This document shows, piece after piece, positions 26,797 to 35,701 of a stretch of DNA of 64,000 nt. This DNA comes from Mycobacterium sp. (lineage in GTDB: Bacteria > Actinomycetota > Actinomycetes > Mycobacteriales > Mycobacteriaceae): the NCBI GenBank assembly GCA_023264735.1, contig JAHFVD010000031.1, forward strand, positions 1 to 64,000, written 5' to 3'. The position numbers and the translations under genes were made by a program. The number at the start of each line of letters is the position of its first letter. Position 1 is the stretch's first letter. Under the pieces are notes generated by a model, which was not told the DNA's origin, did not search any database, and was given only the letters and a program-made list of their open reading frames with translations.

Positions 26797-27978
26797 ATGT
26801 CGGGTGCGGTAGCGCTCGCGCTGGCGGTCGCGCTGGCCGCGGTCGCACTGATCGTCGGCGCCATCGCAGTCCTGACCCGCAGTGTGGTCAGCACCCCGGC
26901 CGAGCGCACCGTGCACGCTGCCCTGCACACCGCCTCGCTCGCTGCGCGCTCACTGCGCAAGGGCCTGGACGCCGACTCCGCGGCCGGCGCCGCCCCACAC
27001 CTGCGCGGCCTGACCGACTCCGACGGGGTCGCGATCTACGACGGCGACACCGCCCTGCTGGCCGTCGACCCGCCCGGCGATGCGTTGTGGACGCCGGCCA
27101 CGCTGGAGATCTGTCACCACACCGCGCGGGACGCGATCGCCGGCCAGCGCCGGGTGCTGGCTCGCGACCAGTCCCCCGCCGTGGTGGCCCAACCCATCCT
27201 CGACGACGACGGCACCGTGATCGGGGTGCTCGTCGTGGTCAACGCCGATGAGCCGTCACCGGGCATGCTCGGCGCCATCGCCGAGGTCGCGCGCTACGCC
27301 GCCAGCCAGCTCGAGCTGGCCGAGCTGGACGCGTCGCGGGCCCGCCTCGATCGGGCAGAGGTGCTCGCACTGCGTGCGCAGATCAGCCCGCACTTCATCT
27401 ACAACGCGCTCAACACCATCGCCTCGTTCGTCCGGACCGACCCCGACCGGGCGCGCGATCTGATCCTGGAGTTCGCCGACTTCACCCGATACTCGTTTCG
27501 CTCCGCGGGCCCCTACACCGTCCTCGCCGACGAACTGCGCAACATCGACCGCTACCTGACGCTGGAACGTGCCCGCTTCGGGCCGAATCTGTCGGTGACA
27601 CTGCAGATTGCGCCCGAGGTGCTGACCGTCGTGGTCCCGTTCCTGGCGCTGCAGCCCCTGGTGGAGAACGCGGTGCGGCACGGCCTGGCCGGCCGTCAGG
27701 GCGGTTCGGTCGAAATCGTCGCCCGCAACGAAGGTTCCGACTGTGTCATCAGCGTCGAGGACGACGGTGTCGGCATGGACCCGGAGACCCTGCGGTCCGG
27801 GCACGGCGACGTGTTGGGTGAGGGTGAGCAGAGCGCCCATGTCGGGCTGAGCAATGTCGACCACCGACTGCGCGCGGCATTCGGCAACGACTACGGTCTG
27901 GTGGTCGAGACCGCCCCGGATGCGGGCACGAAGGTGATCATGCGGGTGCCGAAGTTCCGCACCGGCGTGCGGGTTTGA
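26797..27978 (+). CDS. LytS-type sensor histidine kinase
   Basis: A 393-residue sensor kinase of the LytS/YehU (HPK8) class. It has one N-terminal membrane helix (residues 4-27) and a PAS/GAF-like sensor segment (about 60-160, SDGVAIYDGDTALL and PILDDDGTVIGVLVVV). The phospho-acceptor block is LRAQISPHFIYNALNTIASF with His near residue 199. The ATPase domain has LQPLVENAVRHGL (N box) and VEDDGVGMDPE (G1). It lacks the multi-helix 5TM-LYT sensor of BtsS. It is followed directly by its LytTR regulator and two symporter modules, so the signal is probably a small carboxylate. Confidence 0.9.
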   Translation: MSGAVALALAVALAAVALIVGAIAVLTRSVVSTPAERTVHAALHTASLAARSLRKGLDADSAAGAAPHLRGLTDSDGVAIYDGDTALLAVDPPGDALWTPATLEICHHTARDAIAGQRRVLARDQSPAVVAQPILDDDGTVIGVLVVVNADEPSPGMLGAIAEVARYAASQLELAELDASRARLDRAEVLALRAQISPHFIYNALNTIASFVRTDPDRARDLILEFADFTRYSFRSAGPYTVLADELRNIDRYLTLERARFGPNLSVTLQIAPEVLTVVVPFLALQPLVENAVRHGLAGRQGGSVEIVARNEGSDCVISVEDDGVGMDPETLRSGHGDVLGEGEQSAHVGLSNVDHRLRAAFGNDYGLVVETAPDAGTKVIMRVPKFRTGVRV

Positions 27979-27986
27979 GGAGGGTG

Positions 27987-28769
27987 ATGGCGGCAGGACT
28001 GTGGGTGCTGGCTGTCGATGACGAAGCCCCCGCGCTCGACGAGCTCACTTACCTGCTCGGCGAGCACCCCGATGTCGCCGAGGTGACCGGCGCCGGCGAT
28101 GCGACCTCCGCACTGCGGATCATCAACGAACGCACCGTCGACGCTATCTTCCTCGACATCAACATGCCCGGCCTGTCAGGTCTCGAACTAGCCAGTGTGC
28201 TTGGTAATTTCGCGCACCCGCCCGCCGTCGTCTTCGTCACCGCACACGACGACAAGGCGCTGGCCGCCTTCGAGGTCGGTGCGCTGGACTACCTGCTCAA
28301 GCCGATCCGCAAGGAGCGCCTCGACGAAGCCGTTCGACGGGTGGTCACCGCGCGCGCCGCCGAGCCGGCCCCGCCAGCCGACGAGGCGACCGCCGACACC
28401 ATTCCCGTCGAGCTCGGCGGAGTCACCCAGCTGGTGCGCTGCGACACCATCGGCTGGGTCGAGGCCGAAGGCGACTACGCCCGACTGCACGCCGCATCCG
28501 GCTCGCATCTGGTGCGAATTCCGTTGAGCAACTTGGAAGACCGCTGGCGCAACCGTGGCTTCCAGCGGGTGCACCGCTCCTATCTCGTCGCACTGAACAT
28601 GGTGACCGGCCTGCGCACATCGGGCGCCTCGACGATGGTGCGGATGCGGGCCAACGGCGCGTCGGCCGCGATCGAGTTGCCGGTGAGCCGCCGCCAGGCC
28701 CGCGAGCTGCGCGACAGGCTGATCCGCGACCCGATGCGAACGTTCCGCCCCGGAACGAGCAATGACTAA
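27987..28769 (+). CDS. LytTR-family response regulator
   Basis: A 260-residue regulator. The receiver domain (about 1-120) has the acidic pair in LAVDDEAPALDEL, the phospho-Asp in DAIFLDINMPGLSG (about residue 58), and YLLKPI with the conserved Lys. A short Ala/Pro linker precedes the LytTR DNA-binding domain (about 150-250), with VEAEGDYARLHAASGSHLVR and FQRVHRSYLVALNMV. ATG 27987 is used (GGAGG just upstream); a TTG at 27975 is also open. It ends inside the next gene (8-bp overlap), tying regulation to the symporter operon. Confidence 0.93.
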   Translation: MAAGLWVLAVDDEAPALDELTYLLGEHPDVAEVTGAGDATSALRIINERTVDAIFLDINMPGLSGLELASVLGNFAHPPAVVFVTAHDDKALAAFEVGALDYLLKPIRKERLDEAVRRVVTARAAEPAPPADEATADTIPVELGGVTQLVRCDTIGWVEAEGDYARLHAASGSHLVRIPLSNLEDRWRNRGFQRVHRSYLVALNMVTGLRTSGASTMVRMRANGASAAIELPVSRRQARELRDRLIRDPMRTFRPGTSND

Positions 28770-29142
28770 GCCGGGCCGCCCGCAACGCGAACGCGTGGTG
28801 CTGGCTCACCGGCGCGGCACCCGCGTGGTGCACACCCGCGTCGAGGTCCAGGAGCAGACCGAGATCGGCGACGCACTGGTGCGCGGATTGGTGCGCGCCC
28901 AGCTCGGCCTGGCGCTGCGGCTGGCCGCGGTAGTCGGCGGCGGAATGGCCGCACTGCCATTGATCAACGCGGTGTTCCCAGAACTGTCCGCAGCCACCGT
29001 GTTCGGGATGCGGCTGAACTGGCTGACGCTGGCGGTGTTCGTCTACCCCGCGCTGTACGGCGTCGGCAGGCTCTTCATCCGGCTGGCAGAACAAGGCGAG
29101 CGCGACTTCATGGGTGTGGTCGACGACGAGAATCCGCCATGA
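28762..29142 (+). CDS. small membrane protein, symporter companion (DUF485-like role)
   Basis: A 126-residue protein with a basic N-terminus (MTKPGRPQRERVVLAHRRGT) and two membrane helices (about 55-72 and 86-105). The second helix is preceded by FGMRLNWLTLAVFVYPALYG. The end is acidic (DDENPP). Its place directly before a sodium:solute symporter, with a 4-bp overlap, mirrors the DUF485-symporter pair at 31060-33041. It is therefore probably the accessory subunit of the first symporter, though the sequence diverges from ordinary DUF485 proteins. Confidence 0.78.
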   Translation: MTKPGRPQRERVVLAHRRGTRVVHTRVEVQEQTEIGDALVRGLVRAQLGLALRLAAVVGGGMAALPLINAVFPELSAATVFGMRLNWLTLAVFVYPALYGVGRLFIRLAEQGERDFMGVVDDENPP

Positions 29143-30866
29143 CCTCGACAGCAACAGCCCTGACTGCCGGCGGCCTGCTGGCGTCCGCGGTGGCGACGGT
29201 GGCCGTCGGCGCCTACGGGGTTCGGCTGTCGCGCACCACATCCGATTTCCTGGTGGCCTCGCGCACCGTCGGCCCCCGCTGGAACGCCGCCGCGATCTCC
29301 GGTGAATACCTGTCGGCGGCTTCGTTTCTCGGTGTGGCCGGCCTGATCGCCAAGTACGGGGCCGACGCGCTCTGGTACCCGGTCGGATTCACCGCAGGCT
29401 ATCTGGGCCTGCTGCTGTTCGTCTCGGCGCCGCTGCGCCGCTCCGGCGCCTACACCGTCCCCGATTTCGCCGAGTTCCGGCTGGGCTCGGTGCGGGTGCG
29501 CCGCGTGGCGATGATCGTGGTCGTCACGGTCTGCGTCCTCTACCTGATCCCCCAGTACCAAGGTGCAGGCATCGCGCTGAAAGCCCTTCTCGGCGTTCCG
29601 GTATGGCTCGGACCGCTGGCGGTCGGCGGGATCGTGATCGCCAACGTCGTCGGCGGCGGGATGCGGTCCATCACGTTCGTCCAGGCGTTCCAGTACTGGC
29701 TGAAGCTGACCGCCGTCGCCGCCCCCGCGCTGGTACTACTGATGCACTTCGGTCACGAGCACCCTCAGCTCGGTGGCCCGCTCGCGCCCACCGTGGACCA
29801 ACAGACCGTCGTCGCGATAGACACCGACGTCGTCGTCACCGTCGCCGACCCGGCGGGCGTGACGGTGAGCGGCCCAGCGCACAACGGCACGCTGCCCGGG
29901 CCGGGCGAGTACTCCCTGCCGCAGGGAACCACGCTGACGTTGGCCGCCGGAGCGCACACCCCGGTTGTCACCGGGGCACCGGCCAACGGCGCGGCGTGGA
30001 TTCAGAGTGGGGGCGGACTGGGCGGTAAACACCCTCTCTATCAAGTGTTTTCGATCATGGTGGCCACATTCCTCGGCGCCATGGGGCTGCCGCACGTGCT
30101 GGTCCGCTTCTACACCAACCCCGACGGGCGGGCCGCGCGGCGCACCGCCCTGAGTGTGATCGTCCTGCTGTCGCTGTTCTACCTGTTCCCCGTCCTGCTC
30201 GGGGTGTTCGCCCGGCTCTACGTGCCACAGCTGCTCATCACCGGCAAGGCGGACGCCGCGGTCCTTCTGCTGCCGTCCGCCGCGATCGCCGGACTTCCCG
30301 GTGAACTGATCGCCGCACTGGTCGCGGCCGGCGCCATCGCCGCCTTCCTGGCGACCTCGTCGGGTCTGCTGGTCAGCATCGCCGGTGCGCTGTCCACCGA
30401 CGTGCTGCGCGGCCGGGTCAGCGACTTCCGGTGGGCGGCGCTGATCGCCGGGCTCATCCCGATACCGCTGTCCCTGGTGGCGCCCAGCCTGGAACTGTCC
30501 CGCGGGGTCGGCCTGGCGTTCGCCGTCGCCGCATCCACGTTGTGCCCGCTGCTGGTGCTCGGGATCTGGTGGCGCGGGCTGACCGCCGCCGGTGCCATCG
30601 CGGGTTTGGTGGTCGGTGCACTGGCCTCCGGTGTGGCCATCCTCGTCGCGGTCACCGGCTGGGTCGACGACGATGTGCTCGGCGGCTGGCTGACGACGCT
30701 GATCGGCTACCCCGCCGCCGTCACGGTCCCGATCGCATTCGCGACGATGGCGCTCGTCAGCCGTCTCATCCGTGGCGACGTGCCACCCGATGTGGCGCGC
30801 ATCTTCGCCCGCATGCACGTGCCGGAACGCCTGGGCCTGGGCGTCGAGCGGGTGCCCCGCGGCTAG
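29139..30866 (+). CDS. sodium:solute symporter (SSS family), ActP/MctC-like, with inserted extracytoplasmic domain
   Basis: A 575-residue transporter with about 13 membrane helices. The family start RTTSDFLVASRTVGPRWNAA and GEYLSAASFLGVAGLIAKYG, and later MGLPHVLVRFYTNPDG, are the marks of the acetate/monocarboxylate branch. Between about residues 205 and 295 it carries an extra hydrophilic, valine/threonine-rich stretch (VAIDTDVVVTVADPAGVTVS and QGTTLTLAAGAHTPVV). This looks like a small beta domain outside the membrane and is absent from the second symporter. It probably takes up short monocarboxylates with Na+ or H+. It is overlapped by its small partner and sits downstream of the LytS/LytTR pair. 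Confidence 0.9.
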   Translation: MTSTATALTAGGLLASAVATVAVGAYGVRLSRTTSDFLVASRTVGPRWNAAAISGEYLSAASFLGVAGLIAKYGADALWYPVGFTAGYLGLLLFVSAPLRRSGAYTVPDFAEFRLGSVRVRRVAMIVVVTVCVLYLIPQYQGAGIALKALLGVPVWLGPLAVGGIVIANVVGGGMRSITFVQAFQYWLKLTAVAAPALVLLMHFGHEHPQLGGPLAPTVDQQTVVAIDTDVVVTVADPAGVTVSGPAHNGTLPGPGEYSLPQGTTLTLAAGAHTPVVTGAPANGAAWIQSGGGLGGKHPLYQVFSIMVATFLGAMGLPHVLVRFYTNPDGRAARRTALSVIVLLSLFYLFPVLLGVFARLYVPQLLITGKADAAVLLLPSAAIAGLPGELIAALVAAGAIAAFLATSSGLLVSIAGALSTDVLRGRVSDFRWAALIAGLIPIPLSLVAPSLELSRGVGLAFAVAASTLCPLLVLGIWWRGLTAAGAIAGLVVGALASGVAILVAVTGWVDDDVLGGWLTTLIGYPAAVTVPIAFATMALVSRLIRGDVPPDVARIFARMHVPERLGLGVERVPRG

Positions 30867-30871
30867 CCCTA

Positions 30872-30925
30872 CCGGCGGGCTGGGGGTACCGCCCCGCCGA
30901 AGGCTAGGGGGAGAGCGGAGCGACC
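30872..30925 (+). repeat. 54-bp interspersed repeat, copy 1
   Basis: 54 bp beginning CCGGCGGGCTGGGGGTACCG and ending GAGCGGAGCGACC. It is the exact reverse complement of 33113-33166. It starts 6 nt after the stop of the first symporter and lies in the 193-nt gap before the second module. The internal GGGGGTACCGCCCC is partly palindromic. No transposase or target duplication is adjacent. Confidence 0.95.
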
Positions 30926-31059
30926 CGGGGATTGGAACCGTTCAGCGCCGCCGGACAACCGTTCACCGCATCCTCCGCGCGACCCCTAGGGCTGTGACGC
31001 ACCTCTCAATACCCTGTGAACACGATCGGAGTTCACAAATCTGAGCTGAGGAGCATGCG

Positions 31060-31410
31060 GTGCCCACAACCAACCTGCCACCGCGGGAAACCCAACCCAG
31101 CGGCGCCGAATACCTGGCCGTACAGGCCAGCCCCGAGTTTCAGGAGCTGCGCCGCGCCTTGCGCCGCTTCGTCTTCCCCACCACGGCGTTCTTCCTCATC
31201 TGGTATGCCACGTACGTCCTGCTGGGCGCCTTCGCCCACGACTTCATGGCGATCAAGGTGTGGGGCAACATCAACCTCGGCCTGATCATCGGGCTGGGCC
31301 AGTTCCTGACGACGTTCCTGATCACCGGCCTGTACGTGCGGTTCGCCAACCGGGAGCTCGACCCGCGCGCAGAAGCCATCCGCACCGAGATGGAAGGACC
31401 CGGCAAGTGA
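31060..31410 (+). CDS. DUF485 family membrane protein (symporter accessory)
   Basis: A 116-residue protein with a GTG start and GAGGAG upstream. The DUF485 layout is a soluble N-terminus ending PEFQELRRALRRFVFPTTAF, helix 1 (FFLIWYATYVLLGAF), a short loop with HDFMAIKVWGNINLG, and helix 2 (LIIGLGQFLTTFLITGLYV). It is the standard upstream partner of ActP/MctC-type symporters and overlaps the next gene by 4 bp (GTGA). In C. glutamicum an analogous pair (cg0952-mctC) imports pyruvate, acetate and propionate. Confidence 0.92.
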   Translation: MPTTNLPPRETQPSGAEYLAVQASPEFQELRRALRRFVFPTTAFFLIWYATYVLLGAFAHDFMAIKVWGNINLGLIIGLGQFLTTFLITGLYVRFANRELDPRAEAIRTEMEGPGK

Positions 31411-33041
31411 CCACCACCGTCCTCGCCGAGGCCAGCCGGATCGGCAACCCGGTCGTCAACATCAGCATCTTCGTCGCCTTCGTGCTCGTGACGCTGTTCG
31501 TCGTGATCCGCGCCGGCCGCACCAACACCAACGCCACCGAGTTCTTCACCGGCGGCCGCGCATTCTCCGGGCCGCAGAACGGCATCGCCATCGCCGGTGA
31601 CTATCTTTCTGCGGCAAGCTTTCTCGGCATCGCCGGCGCCATCGCGGTGTACGGCTATGACGGTTTCCTCTACTCCATCGGCTTCCTGGTGGCCTGGCTG
31701 GTCGCGCTGCTACTGGTGGCCGAATTGCTGCGCAACACAGGTAAATTCACGATGGCCGATGTGCTGAGCTTCCGGCTCAAGCAGCGGCCGGTGCGGGTGG
31801 CCGCGGCCACCTCGACGCTGACGGTGTCGCTGTTCTACCTGCTCGCGCAGATGGCAGGCGCCGGTGGCCTGGTCGCGCTGCTGCTCGACGTCCACGGCCG
31901 CACCGCCCAGTCCATCGTGATCGCCGTGGTCGGTGTGCTGATGATCGTCTACGTCCTGGTCGGCGGCATGAAGGGCACCACCTGGGTGCAGATCATCAAG
32001 GCCGTGCTGCTGATCGCCGGTGCGGCGATCATGACGGGCATGGTGCTGGTGAAGTTCGGGCTGAACTTCTCCGAGATCCTCGGCTCTGCGCAGCAGATGG
32101 TGCACGATGCCACCACCAAGGGTGTGGCCAGCCGCGACGTGCTTGCCCCCGGCGCTCAGTACGGCGCCAACACCACCTCGAAGATCAACCTGCTGTCGCT
32201 GGGTCTGGCGCTGGTGCTGGGCACCGCCGGCCTGCCGCACGTGCTGATGCGCTTCTACACCGTGCCGACCGCGAAAGAGGCTCGGCGGTCAGTGGTTTGG
32301 GCGATCGCGTTGATCGGCGCGTTCTACCTGTTCACCCTGGCCCTGGGTTACGGCGCAGCCGCCATGGTCGGACCGGACAAAATCCTGGCCGCTCCCGGTG
32401 GGCAGAACTCGGCAGCACCGCTGTTGGCGTTCGAGCTCGGCGGGGTGATCCTGCTCGGCGTCATCTCGGCGGTGGCCTTCGCCACCATCCTGGCCGTGGT
32501 CGCCGGCCTGACGATCACCGCGTCGGCGTCCTTCGCCCACGACGTCTACGCCAGTGTGCTCAAGAGCCACAAGGTGACCGAGGACGAACAGGTGCGGGTC
32601 TCCCGGATCACCGCAGTGGTGCTCGGCATCGCCGCGATCGGGCTGGGCATCCTGGCCAACGGCCAGAATGTCGCGTTCCTGGTGGCGCTGGCGTTCGCGG
32701 TGGCGGCCTCGGCCAACCTTCCGACGATCGTGTACTCGCTCTACTGGAAGCGGTTCAATACCCGCGGCGCGCTGTGGAGCATGTACGGCGGCTTGATCAG
32801 CTGCCTGGTGCTGATCATCTTCTCGCCGGCCGTGTCGGGCAGCAAGACCGCGATGATCCCGAGCGCGGACTTCGACTGGTTCCCGCTGGCCAATCCCGGC
32901 ATCGTGTCGATCCCGCTGGCGTTCATCCTCGGCATCGTCGGCACGCTGACCTCCAAGGATGCCGGCGATCCGGAACTCAACGCCGAAATGGAAGTGCGGT
33001 CACTGACCGGCGTCGGCGCCGAGAAGGCCATCAGCCACTGA
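31407..33041 (+). CDS. sodium:solute symporter, acetate/monocarboxylate type (ActP/MctC)
   Basis: A 544-residue SSS-family transporter with about 13 helices. The start is GTG 31407, overlapping the DUF485 stop; the frame is open further upstream but that part is the DUF485 region. Hallmarks are NATEFFTGGRAFSGPQNG, GDYLSAASFLGIAGAIAVYG and GTAGLPHVLMRFYTVPTAKE, close to ActP/MctC. It likely imports acetate, propionate or pyruvate. Together with the DUF485 protein it forms the second of two uptake modules behind one two-component system. Confidence 0.93.
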   Translation: MTTTVLAEASRIGNPVVNISIFVAFVLVTLFVVIRAGRTNTNATEFFTGGRAFSGPQNGIAIAGDYLSAASFLGIAGAIAVYGYDGFLYSIGFLVAWLVALLLVAELLRNTGKFTMADVLSFRLKQRPVRVAAATSTLTVSLFYLLAQMAGAGGLVALLLDVHGRTAQSIVIAVVGVLMIVYVLVGGMKGTTWVQIIKAVLLIAGAAIMTGMVLVKFGLNFSEILGSAQQMVHDATTKGVASRDVLAPGAQYGANTTSKINLLSLGLALVLGTAGLPHVLMRFYTVPTAKEARRSVVWAIALIGAFYLFTLALGYGAAAMVGPDKILAAPGGQNSAAPLLAFELGGVILLGVISAVAFATILAVVAGLTITASASFAHDVYASVLKSHKVTEDEQVRVSRITAVVLGIAAIGLGILANGQNVAFLVALAFAVAASANLPTIVYSLYWKRFNTRGALWSMYGGLISCLVLIIFSPAVSGSKTAMIPSADFDWFPLANPGIVSIPLAFILGIVGTLTSKDAGDPELNAEMEVRSLTGVGAEKAISH

Positions 33042-33112
33042 AATTGAGGTGAGAATCTCGCCTGGTCCGGGAATGGTGTCGGTGTGCCGATGTTGACTTC
33101 GCTATGACCCAT

Positions 33113-33166
33113 GGTCGCTCCGCTCTCCCCCTAGCCTTCGGCGGGGCGGTACCCCCAGCCCGCCGG
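33113..33166 (-). repeat. 54-bp interspersed repeat, copy 2 (inverted)
   Basis: Exact reverse complement of 30872-30925; outside these limits the two flanks differ. It ends 5 nt before the start codon of the MFS gene, so it forms most of the 5' flank of that gene. Copies 1 and 2 bracket the DUF485-symporter module (2.2 kb apart). Confidence 0.95.
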
Positions 33167-33171
33167 ATCCT

Positions 33172-34377
33172 ATGACCCGCACCCGGCGAGCTTTCGCCCT
33201 CGCCCTGCTGGCGTACGCCTTCGCCGCGATCATGCTGGGCACCACGCTGCCCACCCCGCTGTACGCGCTGTACTCGGAACGTATGCATTTCGCGGTGCTG
33301 ACCACCACGGTCATCTACGCCACCTACGCCGGCGGGGTGTTGTTCGCGCTGCTGGTCTTCGGCAGGTGGTCGGACGCCATCGGCCGCCGGCCCATATTGC
33401 TGGCCGGGACAGTGTGCGCACTGGCCAGCGCCGTGGTGTTCCTGATCGCGGATTCGGTGCCACTGCTGCTGGTCGGCCGAGTGCTGTCGGGGTTGTCGGC
33501 GGGCCTGTTCACCGGAACCGCGACCGCGGCGGTCATCGAAGCCGCGCCACCGAGCTGGCGCGACCGTGCGCCGATGATCGCCACCATCGCCAACATGGGC
33601 GGCCTTGGCGCCGGCCCGATACTGGCAGGCATTCTGGCGCAGTACGCGCCAGCCCCGCTGACACTCACCTTCGCCGTGCACATCGCGCTGGTGGTGCTGG
33701 CCGCGATCGCGGTGCTGCTGGTTCCCGAGACGTCCAGCCGGACCGGAAAGATCGGGCTGCAACGACTTTCGGTGCCCCCGGAGGTGCGGCCGGTGTTCAT
33801 CCCTGCGGCGCTGGCCGCGTTCGCCGGGTTCGCCGTCACCGGCCTGTTCACCTCGGTGGCGCCGTCCATGCTGACCACCGTCATCGGGATCGGCGATCAC
33901 GCGCTCGCGGGCGTGATGGCCGGAGCCATCTTCGTTGCGTCGGCCATCGCCCAGATCGGCGGAACCCGGATCGCACCGCAGCGCGCCGTCGCACTCGGCT
34001 GCGCCATCCTGACCGCAGGTATGGGCATTCTCGTTGTGGCGCTGCACTATTCGTCGCTGGCCGGGCTGATCGCCGCGGCGGTGGTGTCCGGCGTCGGCCA
34101 GGGCATCAGCTTCAGCCGCGGGCTGGCCGCGGTGGCCGAGCGCACCCCCGCGCAGCGCCGGGCCGAAGTCAGCTCCACCTATTTCGTGGTGGCCTATGTG
34201 GCGATCTCCATCCCGGTGATCGGCGAGGGCTTCGCCGCCCAGGCCTGGGGCCTGCGCACCGGCGGCACCGTCTTCGCGACCGTGGTCGGGGTGCTGGCGC
34301 TGGTCTGCCTGGCCGCGATCCTCTGGCAGGAATCCCGGGAGAAATCAGGTAGATCTACCTACGCCGAAGCGGGCTAG
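33172..34377 (+). CDS. MFS transporter
   Basis: A 401-residue major facilitator protein with 12 predicted helices. The loop 2-3 motif is FGRWSDAIGRRPILLAG (GxLaDRxGRR type, near residues 63-79), with LVGRVLSGLSAGLFTGTATA after it. RxxGE-like positions in helix 5 are consistent with an exporter, but the substrate is unknown. ATG 33172 follows only 5 nt after a 54-bp repeat and no ribosome site of usual strength is seen. It is likely co-transcribed with the acyltransferase 10 nt downstream, which could suggest export of an acylated product. Confidence 0.88.
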   Translation: MTRTRRAFALALLAYAFAAIMLGTTLPTPLYALYSERMHFAVLTTTVIYATYAGGVLFALLVFGRWSDAIGRRPILLAGTVCALASAVVFLIADSVPLLLVGRVLSGLSAGLFTGTATAAVIEAAPPSWRDRAPMIATIANMGGLGAGPILAGILAQYAPAPLTLTFAVHIALVVLAAIAVLLVPETSSRTGKIGLQRLSVPPEVRPVFIPAALAAFAGFAVTGLFTSVAPSMLTTVIGIGDHALAGVMAGAIFVASAIAQIGGTRIAPQRAVALGCAILTAGMGILVVALHYSSLAGLIAAAVVSGVGQGISFSRGLAAVAERTPAQRRAEVSSTYFVVAYVAISIPVIGEGFAAQAWGLRTGGTVFATVVGVLALVCLAAILWQESREKSGRSTYAEAG

Positions 34378-34387
34378 ATTTGGCCGC

Positions 34388-35701
34388 ATGAGACTGGCGT
34401 TCCCGACGCCCGACGAGGTTGCCGCACAGACACCCCCGGATCGCGACCGGGCGATCGACGTCATCCGGATCTGCGCGCTCCTCGGTGTCGTCGCCGGCCA
34501 CACCGTGATGGCCACGAGCATCATCGCCGACGGTGTCCTGCACTGGGACAACCTGCTGACCACCTCGGTGGTCTTCCAGGCCGCGACGTGGATCTTCCAG
34601 ATCATGCCGCTGTTCTTCTTCGCCGGCGCCGCGGCGAGCATGGCGTCGTGGCGGCCCGACGTGAGCTGGGGACAGTGGCTGATGAAGCGCTGCGCCAGGC
34701 TTTTTCGGCCAGTCTTCTACTACCTGACATTCTGGGCCGTTGCCCTGACCGTGCTGCGTGAGGTCCTCCCACCACATGTCTACGACCCGGTGGCCGGTGT
34801 CTCGACGCAGCTGTTGTGGTTCCTGGGCGCCTACGTGCTGATGCTGGCGGCGATGCCGCTGCTGGCCCGGGTGACCACCGCCGCACATCTGGTCGCCGGC
34901 GTCACGCTGGTCTATCTGGCGGTGGCGGTGGTCGACGCCATCCGGCTCACCGTCCCCGACTGGCAGGCGCTGGGGTATGCGAACCTGACGGTGTGGCTGA
35001 TCCCCGGCCTGTTCGGGGTGGCCTACCGGCGTGGCCTGCTGCGGTCGGCGACGGCGCTACGCGTGGCGCTAGCGATGCTGGCCCTCAACGTCTCGCTGGT
35101 GATGTTCGGCCCCTACGAGCTGAGCCTGGTCGGCATCGAAGGACAGCGGCTGGCCAATATGACTCCGCCGTCGCTCCTGCTTGCCGGCCATGCAATCATG
35201 TTGTGCTGCCTGATCATTGCCGCCGCACCCGCGATCGCTCGATGGGCGCAACGGCCACGGATCTGGTGGCTGACGGCGATCGGCAACTCGGGCGCGATGA
35301 CGCTGTACCTGTGGCACATGCCGGCCCTGCTCGGGATCCATCTGCTGTTCGACGTCACCGGCCATCCCCGCTATCCCGGCCGGCCGGATTTCCTGGCGGC
35401 CTCCGTCGCGCAGCTGGTCCTGATGGCGGTACTGGTTGCGGCGCTGTTCGTCGCACTTCGGCCGCTGGAGAACAACCCGCTGCCCGGCTGGGACGGGCCG
35501 ATCGCGGCCAGCGGCACCCGCAGCGTGGCCGTCGGCATCTTGCTGTGCGTGGCGGGGCTGGCCACCCTGGCATCGGTGAAGTGGGGGCTGAAGGACGACG
35601 GCCTGTACTGCACCGCCGTGATGCTCGTTGCGCTGGTCAGCGCGCGCATCATGTGCGGAAATTGTTCCGCAGCAAGGATTCCCGAGCAGTTCGCCCGCTA
35701 G
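34388..35701 (+). CDS. acyltransferase family 3 membrane protein
   Basis: A 437-residue membrane protein with about ten or eleven helices. The N-terminus is RDRAIDVIRICALLGVVAGH (the R-x(10)-H of acyltransferase 3 proteins). A helix with IMPLFFFAGAAASMASW follows, then WGQWLMKRCARLFRPVFYY. Family members O-acylate sugars or lipids with acyl groups from the cytoplasm. The substrate here is unknown; glycolipid acylation would fit a mycobacterium. The C-terminus (NCSAARIPEQFAR) overlaps the small DUF5302 gene by 4 bp. Confidence 0.87.
   Translation: MRLAFPTPDEVAAQTPPDRDRAIDVIRICALLGVVAGHTVMATSIIADGVLHWDNLLTTSVVFQAATWIFQIMPLFFFAGAAASMASWRPDVSWGQWLMKRCARLFRPVFYYLTFWAVALTVLREVLPPHVYDPVAGVSTQLLWFLGAYVLMLAAMPLLARVTTAAHLVAGVTLVYLAVAVVDAIRLTVPDWQALGYANLTVWLIPGLFGVAYRRGLLRSATALRVALAMLALNVSLVMFGPYELSLVGIEGQRLANMTPPSLLLAGHAIMLCCLIIAAAPAIARWAQRPRIWWLTAIGNSGAMTLYLWHMPALLGIHLLFDVTGHPRYPGRPDFLAASVAQLVLMAVLVAALFVALRPLENNPLPGWDGPIAASGTRSVAVGILLCVAGLATLASVKWGLKDDGLYCTAVMLVALVSARIMCGNCSAARIPEQFAR

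Noticed and set aside
30872..33166. 54-bp inverted copies as terminal repeats of a transposon
   Set aside because: There is no transposase between them, no target duplication outside, and the enclosed genes are an ordinary DUF485-symporter operon.
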